64,000 nt of DNA, taken from the NCBI RefSeq assembly GCF_029227915.1, contig NC_079883.1:11656001-11720000 (forward strand). The letters are read 5' to 3'. Below the pieces are notes generated by a model. That model was not told where the DNA came from and made no database searches. It worked only from the letters and a program-made list of their open reading frames with translations. The translations under genes were made by a program, and so were the position numbers. Origin of the DNA: Hydractinia symbiolongicarpus. Lineage: Eukaryota > Cnidaria > Hydrozoa > Anthoathecata > Hydractiniidae. Positions 8,710 to 17,922 of the stretch are shown one piece after another; the first letter of the stretch is position 1; every line of letters starts with the position of its first letter.

Positions 8710-9070
8710 GCATCTTACCAAACAAAAAACGGCTATTTTTATAGCCACACATCCATAAAAAATATTACGGCTAGCTTTTTATATCAAACTTTGTCCTGCT
8801 TTCTGTTTAAATTTTATGCTACATAAAAATTTTATGCTACATAAAGTTTGACAATGTTAAAAATATGAAGGGCAAGAAAAGTAAAAGCAAGAAAATAAGA
8901 AATTTAAAAACGAAAATACTTAAACTTAGGGAATCTAATCTTAAATTTACTCTTTTTTAACTGTTTAAGTGACTTAAACAAGTTTAACTTTGTACCAAGA
9001 TAATGTTTTTTTGTAAATGTGTGGCTATAAAAATAGCCGTTTGTTAATGTAATAGCCAGATACACACAAA

Positions 9071-9190
9071 TTATTTTTTTGCGGTCTTCTTTGCTGCCTT
9101 TTTGGGAGTCTTTTTGACCTTCTTTGCTGCAGGTTTTTTAGCAACAGGCTTCTTTGTGGGTTTCTTAGCTGCTGGTTTCTTAGCCGAGGC
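9071..9190 (-). pseudogene. H1: Histone H1 C-terminal tail fragment
   Basis: Only the last 39 codons and the stop remain, with the stem-loop at 9023-9038. At 9190/9191 the sequence jumps into the middle of H2A. About 2.74 kb is missing relative to other units, including the H1 globular domain and promoter, the tRNA, U2, U1 and 5S genes and the H2A 3' end. Confidence 0.9.
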
Positions 9191-9362
9191 TAATCCTAGC
9201 TTTTTTGTTGTCTCTTGCTGCGTTACCAGCCAACTCCAATATCTCAGCAGATAAATATTCCAAGACGGCTGCTAAGTAAACTGGTGCTCCAGATCCAATT
9301 CGGTTAGCATAGTGCCCTCTACGAAGGAATCTATGCACTCTACCGACTGGAAATTGAAGTCC
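9191..9362 (-). pseudogene. H2A: Histone H2A internal fragment (u1)
   Basis: Retains the codons for H2A residues G22 to about I79. The 3' end is lost at the junction with the H1 tail. A second deletion of 114 bp (equivalent to 15101-15214 of u2) removed the first 21 codons, the 5' UTR and the TATA-like sequence. It cannot make H2A. The shared promoter palindrome and the H2B gene beyond are intact. Confidence 0.9.
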
Positions 9363-9595
9363 AAGTGTTAACGAAATAAACTTTACTCGTTTTTTCATCA
9401 TAAAAATAGGATCGAAATCATGTTTTTTTAACCAATCATAATTAAGTATTAAACAAAAGATTTTTTTTTTAACCAATTAAATTGCGTATCGGCGTTTTCG
9501 GATCGAATTCGATCCGATTTTTTTACTTATAAACAAAAAGTTTTGACTTGCAGTTTAATGCTTATTTACAAGTTAAGTAGCAAAAATTTTTAACC

Positions 9596-10000
9596 ATGTC
9601 TGACGCAGCAGCTAAAGGAGGAAAACAGGCACCTAAAGTAGCCAAGAAAGGTGAAAAAAGAGCCGGCAAAAAAGGAGGAAAGATTGGTGGAACTGGTGAA
9701 AAGAAACGCAAGAGAAAGAGAAAGGAAAGTTATGCTATTTACATCTACAATGTTTTGAAACAAGTTCACCCAGATGTCGGAGTTTCAAGCAAAGCTATGA
9801 GCATCATGAACTCATTTGTCAACGACATCTTTGAGCGCATTGCTTCCGAAGCTTCGCGTTTGGCTCTTCAAAACAAAAAGTCGACCATCTCTTCTCGTGA
9901 AATTCAAACCGCAGTACGTCTTCTCTTGCCTGGAGAACTTGCAAAACACGCAGTCAGTGAAGGAACAAAAGCCGTCACAAAATACACAAGCAGCAAGTAA
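9596..10000 (+). CDS. H2B: Histone H2B (u1)
   Basis: 134 residues, a little longer than the usual 123-125 because of a long basic N-terminal tail (residues 1-42, ending [11 protein letters not shown]). The histone fold follows (about 43-110) and then the alpha-C helix with [22 protein letters not shown], which contains the lysine ubiquitinated in other animals. H2B pairs with H2A in the nucleosome core. ATG lies in ACCATGT, 63 bp after a TATAAA. It is divergent from H2A and shares its 285-bp promoter region. The gene is intronless, with a replication-type 3' stem-loop at 10024-10039. All ten H2B copies encode the same protein. In u1 the H2A partner is broken, but this gene keeps its own promoter half. 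Confidence 0.97.
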   Translation: MSDAAAKGGKQAPKVAKKGEKRAGKKGGKIGGTGEKKRKRKRKESYAIYIYNVLKQVHPDVGVSSKAMSIMNSFVNDIFERIASEASRLALQNKKSTISSREIQTAVRLLLPGELAKHAVSEGTKAVTKYTSSK

Positions 10001-10023
10001 ACCAACGTCTACCAAACACAAAC

Positions 10024-10039
10024 GGTCTTTTTTAAGACC
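10024..10039 (+). terminator. Histone 3' stem-loop, H2B type
   Basis: GGTCTT-TTTT-AAGACC: a perfect 6-bp stem with a 4-nt U loop, 23 bp after the stop. Its stem sequence differs from that of the other four histone genes. It is the binding site for SLBP, which directs cleavage without polyadenylation. Confidence 0.9.
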
Positions 10040-10420
10040 ACACATCTTTAAAAAAACATTTACTTGGCGTCACTACAAGTTAACCGAAGTTAATAAAACT
10101 TCTAAATAATGTGCTTAAGAACACTAGCCTACATTTAAAATACTTCCCCATGTGTGTGTGGATTAGCTTCACTTTTCATACGTATTATTAGCTGTACTTG
10201 CAGAAAAGACAAGTACATTGATCCATGTTATTGCTTACATTTAACTTAACCCAGCTTTTCACGGAAACACTCCCAGGCAAATTAACCCTACAAAGTATTT
10301 CTAAATTTTTTTTGTGTCATATATGACATAGTATCGTATAGCAATAAATGTAACTGTGACAAGACTTTACACATTGTGTAATTTGGAAGCGTGCACAAAG
10401 TAATGTTTTAAAAGATTTGT

Positions 10421-10436
10421 GGCTATAAAAATAGCC
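10421..10436 (-). terminator. Histone 3' stem-loop, H4
   Basis: On the minus strand GGCTAT-TTTT-ATAGCC, 24 bp after the H4 stop. The stem is identical to those of H3, H1 and H2A. Confidence 0.9.
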
Positions 10437-10460
10437 GTTTTTGTTGAGCAATGACAACGC

Positions 10461-10817
<357 letters not shown>

Positions 10818-10906
10818 TTAACAGAATTCAGACAGCTTTAAAAAGAGGCCATAAAATTACCTACTGCTCGTGGAAACACCCTAATTAACCAATAGAGTTG
10901 CGTCAT

Positions 10907-10931
10907 TACAAAATGTTCCGAACATTTTGTA
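10907..10931. promoter_or_regulatory. 25-nt palindrome in H4/H3 promoter
   Basis: Two perfect 12-nt arms (TACAAAATGTTC and its complement) separated by one C, about 135 bp upstream of the H4 ATG. Present in every unit (for example 16759-16783). Likely a site for a dimeric regulator, by inference. Confidence 0.55.
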
Positions 10932-11236
10932 CATTTTTTTAAGTAAAACTGTAGTTTTTTTAAAAATTCGTGGTCTTAATGTTTCAGTAAGGCAATAAAT
11001 TTGGCATCGTTGGAATTCGCCAAACCTTCTGCTACTTACTAAAAAAAAAAAAAGTCAAAAGCTTTTGTGTATCAGAAGATACAGCCGTTTTCCCGTAGCC
11101 AAAAAACACAGATTTTATAAAAATGTTAAAGTAATGAGCGTAATGTCATTATGCAGCCAATCAGAAATTACTTTCTTAGCACCAATCAAATGGTTTGTTT
11201 TGAACCTTAGCTGTCAATCAATATGAGAAATAAAAC

Positions 11237-11245
11237 TTTGGCGCG
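11237..11245 (+). promoter_or_regulatory. E2F-type site upstream of H3
   Basis: TTTGGCGCG, 54-62 bp upstream of the H3 ATG, fits TTTSSCGC. E2F drives S-phase genes in animals. Conserved in every unit. Confidence 0.5.
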
Positions 11246-11295
11246 ATAGTGCATTTTAGACCGTCTTGTGTATCCGTACTACATCGACTTCTTAA

Positions 11296-11709
<414 letters not shown>

Positions 11710-11730
11710 GCATCTTACCAAACAAAAAAC

Positions 11731-11746
11731 GGCTATTTTTATAGCC
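11731..11746 (+). terminator. Histone 3' stem-loop, H3
   Basis: GGCTAT-TTTT-ATAGCC, 21 bp after the stop, followed by ACACATCCATAAAAAATATT, the H3 version of the shared downstream box. Confidence 0.9.
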
Positions 11747-11864
11747 ACACATCCATAAAAAATATTACGGCTAGCTTTTTATATCAAACTTTGTCCTGCT
11801 TTCTGTTTAAATTTTATGCTACATAAAAATTTTATGCTACATAAAGTTTGACAATGTTAAAAAT

Positions 11865-11960
11865 ATGAAGGGCAAGAAAAGTAAAAGCAAGAAAATAAGA
11901 AATTTAAAAACGAAAATACTTAAACTTAGGGAATCTAATCTTAAATTTACTCTTTTTTAA
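11865..11960 (+). other. Possible 31-codon small ORF
   Basis: ATG to TAA, encoding a very basic peptide beginning MKGKKSKSKKIRNLK and then a Leu-rich stretch. It lies downstream of the H3 stem-loop, has no visible promoter, and is short enough to be chance in A-rich DNA. It is kept in other units because the units are homogenised. Confidence 0.15.
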
Positions 11961-12022
11961 CTGTTTAAGTGACTTAAACAAGTTTAACTTTGTACCAAGA
12001 TAGTGTTTTTTTGTAAATGTGT

Positions 12023-12038
12023 GGCTATTAAAATAGCC
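12023..12038 (-). terminator. Histone 3' stem-loop of H1 (u1), variant loop
   Basis: Reads GGCTAT-TTTA-ATAGCC on the minus strand: the last loop base is A instead of the T found in all other copies (change at 12029). The stem is intact, and the new A could pair with the first loop U. Confidence 0.85.
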
Positions 12039-12070
12039 GTTTGTTAATGTAATAGCCAGATACACACAAA

Positions 12071-12622
12071 TTATTTTTTTGCGGTCTTCTTTGCTGCCTT
12101 TTTGGGAGTCTTTTTGACCTTCTTTGCTGCAGGTTTTTTAGCAACAGGCTTCTTTGTGGGTTTCTTAGCTGCTGGTTTCTTAGCCGAGGCTTTCTTTGTG
12201 GCAGGCTTCTTTGCTGCTTTCTTTGGCGTGCTCTTCTTTGCTGGCTTCTTTTTTGGTGTACTTTTCTTTGCAGTAGGCTTCTTTGCCGTTGGCTTTTTTG
12301 CTGCGGCCTTTTTCTTAGGTTTTTCTTTTTTTACCTGACCTAGCTTGAATGATCCAGAAGCACCAGTGCCTTTAGTTTGAATCAAATCGCCTGATGTTAC
12401 TCCTCGTTTAAGAGCCATTTTCAGATGATGATCTGAGTTTTCAGCAACTTTGTAATTTGCATGAATATATTTTGTAATAGCTTGGCGAGATGAACCACCG
12501 CGTTCCTTTAGGGTAGCGATAGCAGCCTTGATCATGTCCACATATTTAGGGTGATCAGCTGTCTTCTTTGCAGCAGGTTTCTTCTTGGGTGCGATTTTCT
12601 TTGGAGAAGCTGCTTCACTCAT
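12071..12622 (-). CDS. H1: Linker histone H1 (u1)
   Basis: 183 residues from the ATG at 12622; an upstream in-frame TTG at 12649 is not a credible start. A short N-tail with SPKK (residues 6-9) is followed by the winged-helix globular domain (about 23-97, including [22 protein letters not shown] and GASGSFKLG), then a Lys/Ala/Pro-rich tail (about 98-183). The tail holds three TPKK motifs near 122, 132 and 172, which are CDK-type sites. H1 binds linker DNA and compacts chromatin. It is convergent with H3 and has its own promoter with an H1 box and E2F site. Intronless. Confidence 0.95.
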   Translation of the reverse strand: MSEAASPKKIAPKKKPAAKKTADHPKYVDMIKAAIATLKERGGSSRQAITKYIHANYKVAENSDHHLKMALKRGVTSGDLIQTKGTGASGSFKLGQVKKEKPKKKAAAKKPTAKKPTAKKSTPKKKPAKKSTPKKAAKKPATKKASAKKPAAKKPTKKPVAKKPAAKKVKKTPKKAAKKTAKK

Positions 12623-12765
12623 TTTTAATGTTTTCTTACAACAATCCAACGATAAACGATGCTTGTTATCACAGTAGAAGTATACTAAACATTACCGTGT
12701 AAATGAGATATAATTTAAGACGGTGCGAAGTATGCGGACGTAAAAGTACCACTCCCGGGAATTGA

Positions 12766-12778
12766 TTTGGCGCGAAAA
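12766..12778 (-). promoter_or_regulatory. E2F site in H1 promoter
   Basis: TTTGGCGCGAAAA, a full E2F-type site readable on both strands, about 145 bp upstream of the H1 ATG. Confidence 0.55.
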
Positions 12779-12786
12779 CAGAAATG

Positions 12787-12793
12787 TGTGTTT
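12787..12793 (-). promoter_or_regulatory. H1 box (AAACACA)
   Basis: AAACACA on the minus strand, about 165 bp upstream of the ATG. This heptamer is the classic H1-specific promoter element of animals. It is adjacent to the E2F site. Confidence 0.6.
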
Positions 12794-13201
12794 CTGTACA
12801 TCGTATAATGTCCGTTTTGGGTGCCGCGACTATGCGAAAGCATGTTAATTTTTATTTGTAGTACGACGCAATAGTCTGCAAGAGAAGCTGCTGGAGTTTG
12901 AGGTCTTCAGCATTACATCTAGTCTGTTAATTTGGGCTTCTTCCGCGCTCGTGTTAGGATTTTCATAAAGCGTTCTTTGGTTTGCGTTGCGTATGTCGGC
13001 CTACATCATCGACACGGCCTGTTTCCGGCTATTAGGAGCAATTCATATATTGGGCACTGCGTTTCGACTTTTTTATTAGACCACAGTAAAAAAATTCACT
13101 CACAGAAGTCCCTTTCTTTCATGGCTACAAACACGAAGAATTCTGTCGTAAGTAAAACGAATGCGCAAGCCAAAATGACGATGGGGCGAAGTCATAAGCA
13201 T

Positions 13202-13274
13202 GGCCCTGTGGCCCAATGGATAAGGCATCTGACTACGAATCAGGGGATTCCAGGTTCGACTCCTGGCAGGGTCG
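13202..13274 (+). tRNA. tRNA-Arg: tRNA-Arg(ACG) (u1)
   Basis: 73 nt. Acceptor GGCCCTG pairs with CAGGGTC (one G-T) and the discriminator is G. The anticodon stem TCTGA/TCAGG encloses loop CTACGAA, giving anticodon ACG, read as ICG after editing, for CGN arginine codons. The T arm is CCAGG-TTCGACT-CCTGG. Internal Pol III promoters are clear: A box TGGCCCAATGG and B box GGTTCGACTCC. No intron. There is no T4 run for about 200 bp downstream (first at 13476), so the termination signal is not obvious. Histone tails are rich in Arg, a possible reason for the linkage (inference). Confidence 0.93.
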
Positions 13275-13596
13275 CACTGTCGCATTTCGGCTGCATGGTC
13301 TACTGTGTAACGCGCGCGCACGTTCTGGCGTAATGCGTTGATAAACGGAATGTACGCAGACATATTGGAAAGTAATATCACGCACTTAGTATCGTCGCCT
13401 TTGTTAGCATTCATGTAAGTTACCATCCACTCGCTACAGTCGCTCTCCATCCTACGGCTAAATCAACAGCCGTGATTTTTACTATGTCGCCGTCCATCCG
13501 TACGCGGTGACAGTTGTAAGCTTTACAGTAACGTGACATGCTCCACAAGCAGTTACGGTGTGTGGACGATGCCTATCATGGCAACGCTTGTTCTTT
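13275..13596. other. tRNA-U2 spacer with U2 promoter
   Basis: The only recognised element is the PSE candidate (13543-13556). The first T5 run downstream of the tRNA is at 13476-13480. Confidence 0.5.
13543..13556 (+). promoter_or_regulatory. Candidate PSE of U2
   Basis: CCACAAGCAGTTAC at -54 to -41 from the U2 start. It matches CCACAAGCATTAAC at -57 to -44 of U1. That is the expected position for the snRNA proximal sequence element bound by SNAPc. Confidence 0.65.
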
Positions 13597-13783
13597 ATCG
13601 CTTCTCGGCCTAATGGCTAAGATCAAGTGTAGTATCTGTTCTTATCAGTTTAATATCTGGTAGGCCATTCTCTGAATGGTCAGTATATTAATCTGATTTT
13701 TGGCCTTGGGTCATGGAGGTGGATTCATTCACGCCGTGACCACGGGTTGCCTTGGTGTTGCACTATTACCGATGGCGGCCCAC
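13597..13783 (+). ncRNA. U2: U2 snRNA (u1)
   Basis: About 187 nt, close to the human 188. It starts ATCGCTTCTCGGCC, contains the branch-point-pairing GTGTAGTATCTGTTCTTATC and the Sm site ATTTTTGG, then stem III (GGTCATGG/CCGTGACC) and stem IV around TTGGTGTTGCACTATTACCGA. U2 pairs with the intron branch point in the spliceosome. Loop I is TAAT rather than the vertebrate TTTT. The 3' end is set by comparison and may be off by a few bases. Transcribed in the same direction as U1, which starts 190 bp after its end. Confidence 0.93.
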
Positions 13784-13916
13784 ATAAGCAATAAAAGAAT
13801 AATAGCAGTCCTCTTTCCGACGGCACTCTGCATAGTCTACGGCGGGAACAAAACGCGTACACTGGGGGAGAATACAGCCTATGCCCCGCGACACGGCAGT
13901 TTATAACACACTCAAG

Positions 13917-13930
13917 CCACAAGCATTAAC
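13917..13930 (+). promoter_or_regulatory. Candidate PSE of U1
   Basis: CCACAAGCATTAAC at -57 to -44 from the U1 start, shared with the U2 promoter (11 of 14 identical, including a 9-nt block). Confidence 0.65.
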
Positions 13931-13973
13931 AAACTTTGAAGGGTACCCTCATGCTACGGTGCAGTTCCAACTC

Positions 13974-14138
13974 ATACTTACCTGACGGGGAAGTAAAGAC
14001 TGATCAATGAGGGTTTTCTTCCAGAGTGAGGCTCTTGCATTGCACTACGCTTGGGCTGACCTCTGCGATTACGGCAAACGTCAGTAACTCGACCGTACAA
14101 TTTCTGGTAGTGGGGGCCTACGTCCGCGCTCGCCCCCT
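13974..14138 (+). ncRNA. U1: U1 snRNA (u1, variant)
   Basis: About 165 nt. It begins ATACTTACCTG, the 5' splice-site-pairing end, and continues with stem-loop I, stem-loop II around CATTGCACTACG, stem-loop III, the Sm-type region CAATTTCTGG and a GC-rich stem IV. U1 recognises introns at the 5' splice site. This copy alone has T>G at 14073, which breaks the TTACTG/CAGTAA stem III, and G>A at 14120, which weakens stem IV. It may be an impaired or divergent copy. Confidence 0.93.
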
Positions 14139-14465
14139 CCTTAAGTCAAAATGAATGAGCTTAGAAAAGTTGCGCGGCCAAATGTCGGTGGTGACTTAAA
14201 CGCTAAGGTAAAACCTCGCTTGGCTGTTACGAAACGTGATTGCGATATAAGTCCTCGGAAGGCGGCGGAATTTTATTTTATTTGCCATTCCGTCAGGGTT
14301 ATTGGATGATCGGCAATAGATCGAGTTTGTATGCATTTGAAAGCTCTTTTTTCTCGTACTATCACCTGAAAATGTCGTAGGAAAATGTCATAGGAAACAC
14401 TTTCAACAACCGCCACGTTCCTTAATTGTTATAACAAGAAATATATCACAGCAAATGAAAATGAA
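14139..14465. other. U1-5S convergent spacer
   Basis: A GTCAAAATGAATGAG sequence just after U1 could be its 3' box. The rest has no recognised gene. A short imperfect duplication (AAAATGTCGTAGG / AAAATGTCATAGG) lies at about 14370-14393. Confidence 0.4.
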
Positions 14466-14585
14466 AAGCCTACGACACCGGGAGTTCCCAGGCGGTCCCC
14501 CATCCAAGTACTATCCCGGCCCGACGATGCTTAACTTCCGTGATCAGACGAGAACGGGTGTGTTCATCGTGGTATGGCCGTAGAC
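14466..14585 (-). rRNA. 5S: 5S rRNA (u1)
   Basis: 120 nt, the standard length. It starts GTCTACGGCCATACCACGAT and ends GTCGTAGGCTT, the two ends pairing as helix I. Conserved internal features include GATCACGGAAGTTAAGC and AGTACTTGGATGGGGGACCGC, which hold the Pol III internal control region. It is followed by a T4 terminator (14464-14467). 5S RNA is a large-ribosomal-subunit component. It is convergent with U1 and on the same strand as the next unit's H2A. Confidence 0.95.
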
Positions 14586-14744
14586 ATTAGTAGGTGCAAA
14601 TACGTGCAATTTATTTTGACGTTGTGATCAAATTTTTTTATTTAATTTCTTTGAGTTACTTAGGACAAGGCGTATGCATGGATTATCTATTAGACTTTAA
14701 GGTTATAGTTTTGTGAAAAAAACAATGTTTTTTTAAAGATGTGT

Positions 14745-14760
14745 GGCTATAAAAATAGCC
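14745..14760 (-). terminator. Histone 3' stem-loop, H2A
   Basis: GGCTAT-TTTT-ATAGCC on the minus strand, followed by ACACATCTTTAAAAAAACAT (14725-14744), the H2A version of the shared downstream box. Confidence 0.9.
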
Positions 14761-14782
14761 GTTGTTTTCTGAGTGTAGCGGT

Positions 14783-15163
14783 TTACTTCTTCTGTCCTTT
14801 GTCGTTCTTCTTTGGGAGTAAGACAGCTTGAATGTTTGGCAAAACACCACCAGCTGCAATGGTTACACCGCTCAAAAGTTTGTTTAATTCTTCATCATTA
14901 CGAACAGCCAATTGTAAATGTCTTGGAATAATCCTAGCTTTTTTGTTGTCTCTTGCTGCGTTACCAGCCAACTCCAATATCTCAGCAGATAAATATTCCA
15001 AGACGGCTGCTAAGTAAACTGGTGCTCCAGATCCAATTCGGTTAGCATAGTGCCCTCTACGAAGGAATCTATGCACTCTACCGACTGGAAATTGAAGTCC
15101 AGCTCTTGAGGATCTTGTCTTGGCTTTAGCCTTAGCTTTTCCACCTTTTCCACGTCCAGACAT
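14783..15163 (-). CDS. H2A: Histone H2A (u2, first intact copy)
   Basis: 126 residues. N-tail [21 protein letters not shown], histone fold with [13 protein letters not shown] and [25 protein letters not shown], and C-terminal [22 protein letters not shown]. The acidic-patch glutamates in [11 protein letters not shown] and the NDEELN segment are present. There is no C-terminal SQ(E/D) motif, so this is canonical H2A and not H2A.X or H2A.Z. It pairs with H2B. ATG at 15163, with a TTAAATATTC TATA-like sequence about 45 bp upstream. Divergent from H2B. Confidence 0.97.
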   Translation of the reverse strand: MSGRGKGGKAKAKAKTRSSRAGLQFPVGRVHRFLRRGHYANRIGSGAPVYLAAVLEYLSAEILELAGNAARDNKKARIIPRHLQLAVRNDEELNKLLSGVTIAAGGVLPNIQAVLLPKKNDKGQKK

Positions 15164-15447
15164 AACTGCGATTTGATTTGTAAGTTAATACAAAAACGTA
15201 CGAATATTTAACGTAAGTGTTAACGAAATAAACTTTACTCGTTTTTTCATCATAAAAATAGGATCGAAATCATGTTTTTTTAACCAATCATAATTAAGTA
15301 TTAAACAAAAGATTTTTTTTTTAACCAATTAAATTGCGTATCGGCGTTTTCGGATCGAATTCGATCCGATTTTTTTACTTATAAACAAAAAGTTTTGACT
15401 TGCAGTTTAATGCTTATTTACAAGTTAAGTAGCAAAAATTTTTAACC
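15164..15447. promoter_or_regulatory. Divergent H2A/H2B promoter region
   Basis: Only 284 bp serve both genes. On the H2B side is TATAAA (15380-15385). On the H2A side is a TATA-like TTAAATATTC (about 15202-15211, minus). Between them lie two CCAAT motifs (near 15283 and 15324) and a perfect 20-nt palindrome (15350-15369). Confidence 0.65.
15350..15369. promoter_or_regulatory. 20-nt perfect palindrome in H2A/H2B promoter
   Basis: TCGGATCGAATTCGATCCGA, immediately upstream of the H2B TATA box. Retained even in u1 (9498-9517), where H2A is destroyed. Confidence 0.6.
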
Positions 15448-15852
15448 ATGTCTGACGCAGCAGCTAAAGGAGGAAAACAGGCACCTAAAGTAGCCAAGAA
15501 AGGTGAAAAAAGAGCCGGCAAAAAAGGAGGAAAGATTGGTGGAACTGGTGAAAAGAAACGCAAGAGAAAGAGAAAGGAAAGTTATGCTATTTACATCTAC
15601 AATGTTTTGAAACAAGTTCACCCAGATGTCGGAGTTTCAAGCAAAGCTATGAGCATCATGAACTCATTTGTCAACGACATCTTTGAGCGCATTGCTTCCG
15701 AAGCTTCGCGTTTGGCTCTTCAAAACAAAAAGTCGACCATCTCTTCTCGTGAAATTCAAACCGCAGTACGTCTTCTCTTGCCTGGAGAACTTGCAAAACA
15801 CGCAGTCAGTGAAGGAACAAAAGCCGTCACAAAATACACAAGCAGCAAGTAA
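15448..15852 (+). CDS. H2B: Histone H2B (u2)
   Basis: Protein identical to the 9596 copy. Stem-loop 15876-15891. Confidence 0.97.
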   Translation: MSDAAAKGGKQAPKVAKKGEKRAGKKGGKIGGTGEKKRKRKRKESYAIYIYNVLKQVHPDVGVSSKAMSIMNSFVNDIFERIASEASRLALQNKKSTISSREIQTAVRLLLPGELAKHAVSEGTKAVTKYTSSK

Positions 15853-16312
15853 ACCAACGTCTACCAAACACAAACGGTCTTTTTTAAGACCACACATCTT
15901 TAAAAAAACATTTACTTGGCGTCACTACAAGTTAACCGAAGTTAATAAAACTTCTAAATAATGTGCTTAAGAACACTAGCCTACATTTAAAATACTTCCC
16001 CATGTGTGTGTGGATTAGCTTCACTTTTCATACGTATTATTAGCTGTACTTGCAGAAAAGACAAGTACATTGATCCATGTTATTGCTTACATTTAACTTA
16101 ACCCAGCTTTTCACGGAAACACTCCCAGGCAAATTAACCCTACAAAGTATTTCTAAATTTTTTTTGTGTCATATATGACATAGTATCGTATAGCAATAAA
16201 TGTAACTGTGACAAGACTTTACACATTGTGTAATTTGGAAGCGTGCACAAAGTAATGTTTTAAAAGATTTGTGGCTATAAAAATAGCCGTTTTTGTTGAG
16301 CAATGACAACGC

Positions 16313-16669
<357 letters not shown>

Positions 16670-17147
16670 TTAACAGAATTCAGACAGCTTTAAAAAGAGG
16701 CCATAAAATTACCTACTGCTCGTGGAAACACCCTAATTAACCAATAGAGTTGCGTCATTACAAAATGTTCCGAACATTTTGTACATTTTTTTAAGTAAAA
16801 CTGTAGTTTTTTTAAAAATTCGTGGTCTTAATGTTTCAGTAAGGCAATAAATTTGGCATCGTTGGAATTCGCCAAACCTTCTGCTACTTACTAAAAAAAA
16901 AAAAAGTCAAAAGCTTTTGTGTATCAGAAGATACAGCCGTTTTCCCGTAGCCAAAAAACACAGATTTTATAAAAATGTTAAAGTAATGAGCGTAATGTCA
17001 TTATGCAGCCAATCAGAAATTACTTTCTTAGCACCAATCAAATGGTTTGTTTTGAACCTTAGCTGTCAATCAATATGAGAAATAAAACTTTGGCGCGATA
17101 GTGCATTTTAGACCGTCTTGTGTATCCGTACTACATCGACTTCTTAA

Positions 17148-17561
<414 letters not shown>

Positions 17562-17922
17562 GCATCTTACCAAACAAAAAACGGCTATTTTTATAGCCAC
17601 ACATCCATAAAAAATATTTCGGCTAGCTTTTCATATCAAACTTTGTCCTGCTTTCTGTTTAAATTTTATGCTACATAAAAATTTTATGCTACATAAAGTT
17701 TGACAATGTTAAAAATATGAAGGGCAAGAAAAGTAAAAGCAAGAAAATAAGAAATTTAAAAACGAAAATACTTAAACTTAGGGAATCTAATCTTAAATTT
17801 ACTCTTTTTTAACTGTTTAAGTGACTTAAACAAGTTTAACTTTGTACCAAGATAATGTTTTTTTGTAAATGTGTGGCTATAAAAATAGCCGTTTGTTAAT
17901 GTAATAGCCAGATACACACAAA

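Larger units (their letters stand above)
10001..10460. other. H2B-H4 convergent spacer
   Basis: Contains the two stem-loops (10024-10039 and 10421-10436) and about 380 bp of AT-rich DNA without recognisable genes. A small palindrome TGTCATATATGACA lies at about 10315-10328. Confidence 0.6.
11710..12070. other. H3-H1 convergent spacer
   Basis: Contains the H3 and H1 stem-loops, a perfect 17-bp direct repeat (11809-11825 and 11827-11843, period 18) and a 31-codon Lys-rich small ORF (11865-11960, plus) of doubtful status. Confidence 0.6.
12623..13201. promoter_or_regulatory. H1 promoter and H1-tRNA spacer
   Basis: Minus-strand H1 promoter elements: a TTATATC TATA-like sequence near 12705, E2F site 12766-12778 and H1 box 12787-12793. 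The remaining about 400 bp up to the tRNA has mixed composition and contains no gene I recognise. The open frames crossing it also cross the tRNA and are not credible. Confidence 0.5.

Noticed and set aside
12102-12338. Long Phe/Ala/Gly-rich open frame antisense to H1 (repeated in every unit)
   Set aside because: It is the complementary strand of the Lys/Ala/Pro codons of the H1 tail; no independent support.
12623-12649. H1 starting nine codons earlier
   Set aside because: The codon there is TTG, while the ATG at 12622 has a good context and gives the typical SEAASPKK N-terminus.
12932-13450. Two overlapping open frames of 116 and 133 codons in the H1-tRNA-U2 interval
   Set aside because: Both run across the tRNA gene, have no recognisable protein sequence, and are open only by chance.
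13700-13922. Open frames over the U2 3' half and U2-U1 spacer
   Set aside because: They overlap a clear U2 snRNA gene and its spacer, with no protein signature.
14139-14465. Spliced-leader RNA gene (hydrozoans trans-splice, and SL genes can be linked to 5S); the GCTAAGGTAAAACC sequence was considered as a donor
   Set aside because: No PSE-like motif upstream, no convincing Sm site, and no match to any SL I can recall. Could be tested by trans-spliced transcript ends.
14783-15163. H2A.X or H2A.Z identity
   Set aside because: No C-terminal SQ(E/D) motif and no H2A.Z-type core; it is canonical H2A.
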